DNA of 64,000 bases from Luscinia megarhynchos (lineage: Eukaryota; Chordata; Aves; Passeriformes; Turdidae), in NCBI GenBank assembly GCA_034336665.1, contig CM067591.1, positions 806,001-870,000 on the forward strand. Reading direction: 5' to 3'. Positions 47,374-58,500 of this stretch are shown piece after piece. Position numbers and translations under genes: made by a program. The notes below the pieces were generated by a model. The model saw nothing but the letters and a program-made list of their open reading frames with translations, did not search any database and was not told where the DNA came from. Numbering within the stretch: position 1 is the first letter of the stretch; each line of letters begins with the position of its first letter.

Positions 47374-48134
47374 GGCGGCAGCCGGCACGGACACCCCCCG
47401 CCGTCACCCACCCACCGCCCTGCGCCCCGCCGCCGCAGCGCCCTTATATACCCCGCGGGCCGCAGGTCCCGCCCACGGCGGCGCCCGCCCGCTAATCAGC
47501 GCTGGGAATCCCGGAGCGCCGGCCAATGGCGGAGAGGCAGAAGCGGCGGGAGCCGCCCCGTGGGGGTGCGAGCGCGCTGTTGGCCGCCAGGGGGCGCCCG
47601 CGCGGGTCAGGGCGGAAGTGCCGCCGAGGCTCCGCCCCCCCGAGCAGAAGCGGCCGTTGCTAGGAGACCGGGGGGACGCGGGAGCGGCGCCGGCACCGGG
47701 ACCGGTACCGGGGCGGGACCCGAAAGGGCGGTGGGAGACCCTAAAAGCGGAGATAGGGGTGGGCAAGGGGCGGTGGGCTCTGGGAGAGCTGGGGAGGGAG
47801 GAGAGGTGAGCCTAGGAGGGCTCTGGAGGTGGGGATGGGCAGCGGGAAATGGGCCTTGGGGGGAGGCCTGGGGGGAGATGGGGATGGGCGGGGGTTGGTG
47901 GGGTCTGGGGGCGCTCCCAAGCGCAGGGGGCGTTGGGGGTGAGCAGGGGAACGGGCCTGGGGAGCCTGGGGAGGGAGATGGGGGTGGGCACAAGGTTATG
48001 GGATCTGGGGGTGCCCGTAGTGCAGGGGGCTGGAGCAGGAGCTGGAGGTGGGCAGGGGGAACGGGCCTTGGGGGGGCCATGGAGGGGCCACCAGGCATCC
48101 CCTGACCCCTCCCGCTGTGTCCCCTTCTCCAGCC
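47374..48134. promoter_or_regulatory. RND1/CCDC65 divergent CpG-island promoter
   Basis: The 761 bp between the two start codons is CpG-rich on the RND1 side. For RND1 (minus), a TATATAAG box lies at 47443-47450 and a CCAAT box near 47525. For CCDC65 (plus), GTTGCTAGGAGAC at 47656-47668 fits the RFX X-box pattern RYYNYY-N-RRNRAC, as expected of a ciliary gene. A CTTCTCCAG acceptor ends two bases before the CCDC65 ATG, which suggests a spliced 5' UTR. From 47800 to 48100 there are loosely repeated GGGGATGGGC phrases. Confidence 0.65.
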
Positions 48135-51100
48135 ATGGCGGGGCCCCGTTCAATGGCGGCTTCCACGGTGCCCACGGCGGCCGAGGCCGAGCTGCTGCTG
48201 CTGCAGAAACAAGCGCTGGCTGAGGAGGAGGCGGCCAAAGCCAAGCGGGAACTGCTCACTCGCTTCCTGCAGGTCTGGGACCCCACTGCAGCCTCCCACA
48301 TTCGCCTCCAAACTCCACCCCCTAAACCCCCAAACCACTTTTCCCCCAGAAAATGTCCCCCTCTTCCCCACCAGGGCTGGGGCTGCCCCTGTTCTGCTGC
48401 ACCCCAACCCCACTCCTGCCCCTTGTTATAAATGAGAAACAAAAGTCTTGGTATTTAACATAATTTATATTGCTTTATTTTATATAGACAGAGCAAGAAG
48501 CGCTGGGGAGGCAGAGGGGTCACAGCCCACTCTATGCTCCACTGAACTTTGATTTGCATCTCCCTTTTATAGCACGGCTTCCTTGTAGTCATCAATAATT
48601 GTTATTTTTTTGTTGTCATAATTCTGCCAGGTAAGCAGTGGTGGTCCATGAGATCGCTGGATGAGTCTCCAGGCAATTTGTCAAGTCCCACAGATAACCA
48701 TCTGGTCTTGGTAGATAAGGAAATGACAGAAGTCAGGAAGTCTGGTCTTAGGGATAGGCTGCCATTGATTACACCAAGGCAGGAAACCTGATTTTGCAGA
48801 ATCTGTTGGGCCGTGTGAAAACCTTGTCTTGCAAGCTGTCATTAGATACAACTTATTTAGAAACATAATATTCATAACAGGACGATTTTAAACAAAATGA
48901 TTTAATCATATATTTTCCTTTGCTTCATTTCAGACCTAAGCATTCTGGTTTATACAAACCCCAATACTTTCATGATTAACAGGAATCTTTTATCAATTAC
49001 CACACTTTTTCCCACCTCCCGTGGTCTCTCACAGGACAAGCTGTGCCGTGAGGAGCAGAGCAGCATGAGGGGTGTGCACAAGGTCCGCACGCTCTGGCGC
49101 TCGGCCCAGCGCAAGGCCAAGGACCAGGAGCTGCGCCAGGACATCGAGATCCTCAGTCAGACCTTCTCACGGGTCATGGACTGCAAGGATGGCGTCATTG
49201 AGGTGGCTGTGTGGCTGGGGGGGCGGGGGGGGTGATGCCAGGGGACACACATGACTTCCTAAAAACTCCCCAGACGCTGGTCAGGGACCTGAAGGAAGCA
49301 GAGGAGCAGCAGAACCGAGCCCTGCGCAGCCACCTGCACCTCATGGACCAGCTGCTGCACCTCCAGCGCTGCCGCCTGGGCTACCTGGAGGAGGGGTTTA
49401 ATGCCCAGGTGGATGCCCTGAAGGCAGAGTTTGAGGCTGAGAGGTGTGGAATTTCAGGGGGTGAAGGGGAATGGGGCAGCAGTGGCACCCGTGGGCACTC
49501 CTGGGATAGAGTTGAGCCTCCCCTTACCCCACTGGGACCCCTGCAGTGTCTCTGTCAGGGAGGAAACCCCTTTGTCCTGGCATGTGTCCCTGCAGAAGGA
49601 TCATTCTGGAGCAGCAGGACTGGGAAAGCTGCTGCCTGAGGGACATGGTGCTGGCCTCGGAGCAGAATCACGCCAGGAGCGAGCACGAGGCCCTGCTGAA
49701 CTTCCAGAGCGCCCGGGACGACATCAAAAACCAGGCAGGGGGCACAAAGGGAGCATCGAGGGGGTTTTAGAGCTGGCAAGGGAGGTTTGGGGGTGTAACC
49801 TGTGTGTCCCCAGTGCTGGCAGGACCAGCAGTACAGCCGGCAGCAGCTCGGGGCCAGGCTGGAGGGGCTGTGGGACCAGATCCAGAAGGCCCGGAGGAGC
49901 TACACCCAGGCCACGGAGAAGAAGAAGGTGGAGTTTGAGGAGCTGAAGAAGAAGTGTGAGAAGAGTTCCCAGGAGATTGATGCACAGGCAGAGAAGCTGC
50001 AGAAGCTCCAGGTTTTGGCAGGGTGCTGGGTGGTGCTGGGAGTGGGGTCACCTGCATTCCCCACGCATTTTCCATGGAATTGTTGAGGTTGGAAAAGACT
50101 CTGAGACCCAACAAGTCCAACCTGGCACTGGCAAGGAGGTGACAACAGGCTGGGCTAAGCAGGGGCCTCCCAAGAGTTTGTGGAGCAGCACCTGAGCCAT
50201 GGAATCATGGAATTATTGAGGTTGGAAAAGTCTCTAAGACTATCAGATCCAACCATTCTCTCAGCGCTGCCAAGGCCACCACTAAACCATGTCCCCAGGG
50301 GCCACATCCATGTGTTTTCTGAGCACTTCCAGGGATGGTGCCTCCACCACTGCCCTGAACAGCCCATTCCAATACTGGGCCACCCTTTTTAAGAAGGAAT
50401 TTTCCCCAATACCCAGCCTGCTGTTTCACCAGGACATGGTTACAACCATCAAGAGCCAGATCGCAGCTCACCTGCAGGAGAGCGAGAAGCAGAGCCAGCA
50501 CTTACGGAATGACAAGGACCTCGCCCTCCAGAAGCTCCAGAAACTCCGGGCACAGGTCAACCAGGCCGGGGCCAGAGCTCACACCCACCTGGTCACCCTC
50601 ACCTGCCAGTGCAGTGCCACCCTCAAGGCGTTGCAGCAGCTGGTGGAGAAGGTGAGCTGGGCAGTGCTGATGGGGATGTCCCTGTCCCCAGTGTCCTGCT
50701 GTCCCTTCCCACCTGCCCTTCCTGGTGTCCCCCCCAGGCCCAGCGCATCCTGCGCCTGGCTGAGATGTGCCGCAGGCTGGAGAAAGAGGAGGAGAAGGTG
50801 CTGCCCTTCTACCCCTCCTCACTGACCGAGTGGGAGCAGCAGAAAGTCCAGAGAGTCCTGGAGGAGATCCCCGATGAACCCCTGGCACAGGTGAGGAGGC
50901 ACTGCCACAGTCCACAGGGAATGAGGGCTGTGATTCAGCTCTGGGGATCACTCTAGGCAGGATGGAGACCCCAAACTCTCCCCACTGCCTCCCCCAGGCC
51001 ATTATGGACTACGTGGGGCTGGAGAAGTTCTGGCAGCGGTTCAACAAGGCGAAGCTGGAGGAGAAGGCGCTGGAGAAAGCACGGGAAGCCCTGGCAAACA

Positions 51101-51222
51101 GGAACCAGGACCTGCGTAGGCTGCTCCAGCAGTACCTGGCAGGGGCTGCAACCAGCCAGAAGGTGCTCAAAGACCCCTACCCCATCCTCACCGTCAAGCG
51201 AAAGCTGCCTCCCCAAAAATGA
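48135..51222 (+). CDS. CCDC65: Coiled-coil domain protein 65 (DRC2, nexin-dynein regulatory complex)
   Basis: Ciliary axoneme protein; with DRC1 it forms the base of the nexin-dynein regulatory complex. Eight coding exons: 48135-48272, 49035-49202, 49274-49443, 49596-49734, 49814-50011, 50433-50651, 50738-50890, 50998-51222, giving 469 aa (human 484; the difference is mostly a shorter C-tail). Identifying blocks are [79 protein letters not shown] and [14 protein letters not shown]. The protein is nearly all charged coiled coil. All exon phases agree. Intron 4 uses a GC donor. Intron 1 contains a solo LTR and intron 5 two CR1 segments, each ending close to the next acceptor. No clear poly(A) hexamer follows the stop. 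Confidence 0.97.
48424..49004 (-). mobile_element. solo LTR of an endogenous retrovirus-like element
   Basis: A 581-bp AT-rich block with retroviral-type termini: read on the minus strand it begins TGTGGTAATTG and ends CATTTATAACA. Within it, on the minus strand, are a TATA box (GCTATAAAAGGG, about 48567-48578) and, 90-100 bp further, AATAAA near 48474-48481, the order expected of U3-R-U5. No internal coding region is present, so it is a solo LTR. No matching target-site duplication is visible. It ends 30 bp before the CCDC65 exon 2 splice acceptor. Confidence 0.75.
50080..50425 (-). mobile_element. CR1 LINE segments, two in series, minus orientation
   Basis: GGAATTGTTGAGGTTGGAAA at about 50077 and GGAATTATTGAGGTTGGAAA at about 50208 are two copies of the reverse-complemented CR1 3' end. 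The second continues through CACTAAACCATGTCCC, GGGATGGTGCCTCCACCACT and CAGCCCATTCCAATACTGGG. The sequence runs to within a few bases of the CCDC65 exon 6 acceptor. Confidence 0.9.
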
Positions 51223-51572
51223 GCCCCACATTTCTGGGGGAGCCACACTCAGGGATATTGGGCATGGTTCACCCCAAGGGAGGGGTCAACCACTGGGACC
51301 CCATTCCTGGTTCCACCAGGGACCTGCCTGGTGTTTGGGGACTCCAGGGACTGTCACTGCTTGGATATGCCTTAAAAGAGCAAAACTGCCTGAAAATGTG
51401 ATCCAGGGTCTTATTTCTGGGATTCATCGACTCTGTCACCTCCTGCTCAGATCTGACACGATCCATCAAGGCCCTGGAGCAGGCAGGGACCTGACAGGTG
51501 CACAGCCCCTTCCCACTGCTCTGTGCCCATCACTGTCTCAGGAAGACCAGCTGCAAATGCTGAGGGAGAGGT
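51223..51572. other. CCDC65-FKBP11 tail-to-tail spacer
   Basis: Only 350 bp separate the two stop codons. It must hold the CCDC65 3' UTR and poly(A) site, but I see no AATAAA or ATTAAA on the plus strand; only weak variants are possible. No other feature. Confidence 0.5.
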
Positions 51573-51578
51573 TTTATT
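51573..51578 (-). terminator. FKBP11: FKBP11 poly(A) signal overlapping its stop codon
   Basis: On the minus strand the gene ends AAG AAA TAA AAC, so AATAAA spans the last Lys codon, the stop codon and one following base. No other canonical hexamer is seen downstream for several hundred bases. If used, the 3' UTR would be only about 10-30 nt. Confidence 0.55.
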
Positions 51579-53943
51579 TCTTTTTGGCTTTGTTCCTCTT
51601 CTCCTCCTTCTGCTTTTTCTTGGAGAGCTTGGGGCTGCTGGCCTTGCGGTACAGGTGGAACCCAATGAGCCCCAGCAGTGCTGGCACCAGCCCCAGGCAC
51701 AGCAGTGGCACCACCTCGTTCACCACCTTCTGCCAGTAACTGGCCCGGGACAACCCCACCAGCTCCACCTCGAACCGCAGCACAGCGTCACCTGCAAGGA
51801 GAGCACAGCCTGAGCAGGGACCCCACAGAGACCCCACGGGGACTCCCACGGGGACCCTGAGGGCTGCACTCACCTGGGATGGTGGGGGGGGATCCCCGCT
51901 TGCCATAGGCTAAGTGAGGGGGAATGATGGCTCTGCGCTTCTCCCTGCCACAGCGAGAGCGTTGGTGCCACAAATCGTGCTGGGGACACTGTGGGGGGAC
52001 ACTGCCCACCCCCGTGTCCCCCGTCCACACTTACCCCACACACATGTCCAGCAGACTCTGCTCCAGACCTGTAGCAGAGTGGGAGGAGAGTGAGTGGGGC
52101 TGGTTGGGATTACCCTGGTTACCCCCCTCCCTCGCTCCACCTGAGCCCCTCACTCACCAGGAATGACTTGGTGCTTGCCCAGCTCCACCTGGAGGGGGTC
52201 CCGGCTCAGCGAGGAGTCAATGACCCGGCCATCCTCCAGGCTGCCCTGTGGGGGGCACAGCCACAGTCACTGCCACAGTCACCCCGGGGGAAACAGCCCT
52301 GGCACTTCCTCTGTGTGGCTGCCAGCGTGTCCCAGTGCTGCTCTGGTGCTGATCCCAGTCCCTGTGACCCCTCTGTGCCATCCTGTGCTGATCCCAGTCC
52401 CTGTGACCCCCCTGTGCCATCCATGTGCTGATCCCAGTCCCTGTGACCCCTCTGTGCCATCCTGTGCTGATCCCAGTCCTTGTGACCCCTCTGTGCCATC
52501 CTGTGCTGATCCCAGTCCCTGTGACCCCCCTGTGCCATCCTGTGCTGATCCCAGTCCCTGTGACCCCCCTGTGCCATCCTGTGCTGATCCCAGTCCCTGT
52601 GACCCCCCTGTGCCATCCATGTGCTGATCCCAGTCCCTGTGACCCCTCTGTGCCATCCTTGTGCTGACTCCCAGTCCCTGTGACCCCTCTGTGCCATCCC
52701 TGTGCTGATCCCAGTCCCTGTGACCCCTCTGTGCCATCCTTGTGCTGATCCCAGTCCCTGTGACCCCTCTGTGCCATCCTGTGCTGATCCCAGTCCCTGT
52801 GACCCCTCTGTGCCATCCCTGTGCTGATCCCAGTCCCTGTGACCCCTCTGTGCCATGCCTTGTGCTGATCCCAGTCCCTGTGTCACTCTGGGACACCCTC
52901 ACTGCTCCCAGTGCCAGGGTCATCCCAAGTTAATCCTCGGGCTGACTCCAGTGCCAGCCATGCCCATACTGGGATTGTCCCATGCCAGCCCCTGTGTCAT
53001 CCCAGTGCCACTCCAGGTGCCACATCCTGGGGCTGTCCCCGTGCCACTCTCAGAGTGGCACCATGGCACCATCCCCTTGTCCCGCCCAGTGCCGTCCTCA
53101 TGCCCCGGTGCCACCCCTACTCTCACTCCGGTTCCACCACGGTACCGTCCCATTGCCCACCCCGGTACCGCCCCATTGCACACCCCGGTACCACCCCCGG
53201 TACCGCCCCGGTGCCGGCCGAGGTCCCTCCGCCGGTGCCGGTGCCGGTGCCGGCGGCCCCCGCCCCGCCCGCCGGAGCGCAGTGCTGACGTGTTCCTCCC
53301 GCCGCCCGCCCGCACCGTGTAGTGGATGTGCACCGTGTCCCCCGGCGCCGACAGCTCCGTGCAGCCCTCGGGAGGGGGCACCTGCAACCGGGAGGTCACG
53401 GGGAGCCGGGACGGGGCCCCCTCGCCTCGGGGTCCACGCACCCCCCGTGCCCACCGGTCCCCCGAGCGCTCCGAGAGCCCAAATCCCCCCCGAGCCCCCC
53501 GTCCTCGGGGCGCCGCGTTCCTCCGCCGCAGCCCGGTCCTCCCGGTGCCCTCCCATCGCAGCCCGATCCTCCCGGTGCCCCGTGGCTTCCCCCCAGCGCA
53601 GCCCGGGCCTCCCGGTGCCTCCTCCCCCCGCGACCCGCGCCCAGGCCGGGCTCCCCGGTGCCCCCCGAGCAGCACCCTCCCGCCGGTGCCCCGTGTCCCG
53701 CCGGTGCCGCCGCTCCCTGCCGCTCCCGCCCCGGTCTCAGCTCCCTGCCCCAGGGGCCCGCGTGGCTCCCCGGTGCCCGGTATCTCCCGCGGAGCCCCGG
53801 TTCCCCCGTTCCCTCCCCGGGCTCACGATCGTTTCCAGCCGTAGCTCCCGGGTGCCGGTTTCGGTTTCGCTCTCGGCGGCGAGGGAGAGCGGCGGCGGAG
53901 GCAGCAGCAGTGCCAGGAACAGCAGCGCGGCGGGGAACGGCAT
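51574..53943 (-). CDS. FKBP11: FK506-binding protein 11 (FKBP19), ER membrane prolyl isomerase
   Basis: Secretory-pathway peptidyl-prolyl isomerase abundant in secretory cells. Six coding exons: 53943-53827, 53381-53316, 52245-52158, 52068-52035, 51944-51874, 51791-51574; 197 aa (human 201). A signal peptide is at the N-terminus ([14 protein letters not shown]...LAA). The FKBP domain includes [48 protein letters not shown] and [13 protein letters not shown]-terminal TM segment (about residues 152-173, [17 protein letters not shown]) is followed by a Lys-rich cytosolic tail ending NKAKKK. All phases agree, including the 34-nt exon 4. Intron 2 carries a large minisatellite. Confidence 0.97.
52346..52890. 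repeat. 39/40-bp minisatellite in FKBP11 intron 2
   Basis: About 14 tandem copies of a unit reading GCTGATCCCAGTCCCTGTGA then CCCCTCTGTGCCATCCTGT, with small insertions (CCTTGT, CCATGT) that make some copies 40-41 bp. Because 39 bp is 13 codons and the unit lacks stops in several frames, long open frames appear on both strands; these are not genes. Confidence 0.96.
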
Positions 53944-54430
53944 GGCTGGGCTGGCGGCGGAGGAACGGGGACCGGCACCGGGACCGCCCCCACCTCGGGC
54001 CCCGCCCCCGGGACCGCCCCCGCACCGAGACCGGCCCCGGGACGGGCACCCGCCGCTTCTCCGGGCCCCAGCGAGCCGGGGGAGAGGAGGATGCTCAGGA
54101 CCGGCCGCTCTCTCGGTGCCCGGTGCCACGCGGTGCCTTGCGCTCCGTGGGCACCCGGCGGGCACCGGGGTCCGCCCCTGCCCGGGGACCGTCCCGGCGG
54201 CTTCGGCCCGCACCGAGCGCTCAGAGTGGGGGTCAAGGCGGAGGGTCTGGGCGGGGGTCCGGGCCGGGGGACGCGTCCCAGGCGCCGGTCGGGCGCAGCC
54301 CCGGTGTCCTGGCGCCGCCAGTGCCAGCAGGCGGCAGCACAGCCCGGGGAACCGGCACCCACCGGGGCCCGGGACCCCTCCCCGGGTCCAGAACCCTCCT
54401 CCAGCACCCGGCGGGTGCAGCTCATTCCTT
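53944..54430 (-). promoter_or_regulatory. FKBP11: FKBP11 CpG-island promoter region
   Basis: CpG-dense sequence immediately upstream of the FKBP11 ATG, with GGGCGG/CCGCCC boxes and no TATA box close to the start. I could not find a clean ER-stress element (CCAAT-N9-CCACG) here. An ACGTG-core string (TGACGTGT) occurs instead within intron 2 near 53286. Confidence 0.5.
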
Positions 54431-55588
54431 CTCCCGGCACTTCCCCAGCTCTTCCCCAGCAGGACAAGGGAAGCAGAGCCCCGAGCCCGGGCTGGGGGAC
54501 CAGCGGGCCGGCCGGAGCTCGGAACCCGCCCCTGAACCCCCGTCCCTGTTCCTGGGGATGTGCAGCCCCTGGGACAGAGCTGAGAACACAGGGAATGCCC
54601 CCGGTGTGGCGGGGTCACACCGGCACACGGAGAGCAGCCTGGACCTCCCGCCCCGTGTGTGCGGGGATGGCCTCACTGGTGTCACCGGACCCGGTGCAGC
54701 TCCACGATGGTGACGCCCGGTGCAGCTCCCGGACGACGGCATCGGCACGCCGGCCCCACCGGCGCACCCACATACCAGCCTCGGTTGCCGAGAGGTGGGG
54801 AAGCCGGGCTGGCGGCTGGGCCCGGGGCGCTAATGGGATTAGGGGCGCCGGGTCAGCCCTCGCCACACAAAGCCGTCGGTCCAGCCGGTGGGAACGCGTC
54901 GGTGCCGGCTCCGCTGCTCCCGCCCACCGGGGAGCCCCGGTCATCCACACTGCAGCTCCCAGAGCCTCGGTCATCCCCACTTTGGCTCCCCAGCATCATC
55001 TCCACGGTCCCCAGCCCATTGTGGGGCACCGGTCACCCTGCACTGGAGCTCCCCCATGTCATCTCCACAGCCCCCAGCACCCCGGTCACCCCCATTCCAG
55101 GCCCTGGTGCTGGTTCTGCAGCTCCCACCCACCAGGGAGCCCCCACCACACCCCCCTGGTGTCACCAACATGGCCAACAGCCCCCCAGGCACCAATGCAG
55201 AGGGGACACGGGGATGGGATGGCAGCGCTGGCCCCAAATGTGATTCAGTCCCCCTTAACTCATGCGGGGGGGTGACATGGGGCAGGGGTGGTGGAGGGGG
55301 GGCCAAGTCCCACTCGCGCCCATCCCAGCACTGGCACCGTCCCCACGCCCCAGCTGGGATTAGCGCTAATGGGATTTACCATTTCATCCAATATTCCCCT
55401 AAAGATGAGCCTGGGAAGGGAGGGGGGGAGCCCTCACCCCCTGCCAGCCCCACCTCGCCCCCCCTGCCCCGTTAAGCTCTTTCTAATTAAAGCCAGCCCG
55501 GGGCTGTCCATCACCGTCCCCTCCGCGGGACCCCCACGCTGGGGGGGCTGCGGAAGAAGAGACGAGGGGCAGCACTACATAAAACATG
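54431..55588. other. FKBP11-ARF3 intergenic region with homeodomain-type sites
   Basis: No gene. It contains TAATGGGATTA (54831-54841), a palindromic ATTAGCGCTAAT (55359-55370) continuing into TAATGGGATTT, and CTAATTAAAG (55483-55492), all AT-cored motifs in GC-rich flanks. From 54940 to 55130 there are loose CAGCTCCCCCATGTCATCTCC-type repeats. Confidence 0.5.
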
Positions 55589-55594
55589 TTTAAT
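55589..55594 (-). terminator. ARF3: ARF3 poly(A) signal ATTAAA
   Basis: TTTAAT on plus reads ATTAAA on minus, about 790 nt beyond the ARF3 stop, in a small AT-rich patch (CATAAAACATGTTTAATATCC). The interval 55595-56380 is then 3' UTR. Confidence 0.7.
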
Positions 55595-56380
55595 ATCCAA
55601 GGGGGGGGTCAGGGGAGGTCACCCACCGTCTCAGGCGCAGGGGGCTTGGGAGGGGGGGCTGAGAACACACGTCCCTGGACAGGGCAGAGCCGCAGCGACA
55701 CGTCACACCAAGCACAGACCAGGGGTATAAATACGGTGCTGGGGAGGAGGGGGCACAGTACGGGGTGGAGGGAGGGGGACACTGTCCGTCCGTGAGGGGC
55801 AGGGACATACAATCACTATGCTGGCATGGGGTGGGGGGCAGGTGGCCAGGGAGAGGAGGGGGGGCATGGCCAGGGGACCCCAGGGGTCTCGGCAGCCCCG
55901 TGCCCCCCCCTGCAATGGTCACGCTGCGGGGAGGAGACCTGCCTCGAAGTGACATGGGAGGGCCGGGGACGTGTGGGATGCCCGGGGGGGGCACATGGGG
56001 CCGGGAGGGGGTGCTGGGAGGGAGGGGGAGGTGTATAGTCCCAAATCCCCCCCCACGGCCCTGCTGCCCCCACATTTGGTCCAGAGGAAGGCGAGGGGTG
56101 CAGGGACATGCATGAGGATGGGGTCCCCCGGTGCCGAGGTGGCCCCCCCAGCCCCCATCCCACCCTCCCGGGGCTCTGCCCCTGCCCCCCTGGGCGTTAT
56201 ATAGAGCTCTAATTCCACGCACGCACACACGAGATCCGAGGGGAACCAGGGGGACCCCAAAAAAGGCGAAAAACCCCACAGCAACCGGTGCCAGAAGAAA
56301 GCAAAACCCAACCGGGGCAGGGAGGGGGCGGCCGGGGGGGGGCCCTGGCACGGCCCAGGGGGGCACAGGGGGATCCCCCC

Positions 56381-58500
<2,120 letters not shown>

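Noticed and set aside
52206..52923. Open frames of 200-226 codons on the minus strand across the FKBP11 intron
   Set aside because: They are translations of a 39-bp tandem repeat (13 codons), giving monotonous repeats with no family match and lying inside an intron.
53322..54713. Plus-strand frames over 400 codons antisense to FKBP11
   Set aside because: Pro/Arg/Ser-rich translation of a CpG island opposite the real FKBP11 exons 1 and 2.
55725..55732. TATAAATA on the plus strand as a promoter
   Set aside because: It lies in the ARF3 3' UTR with no downstream exon on the plus strand.
56196..56204. TTATATAGAG TATA-like string
   Set aside because: Inside ARF3 3' UTR; no associated start or gene.
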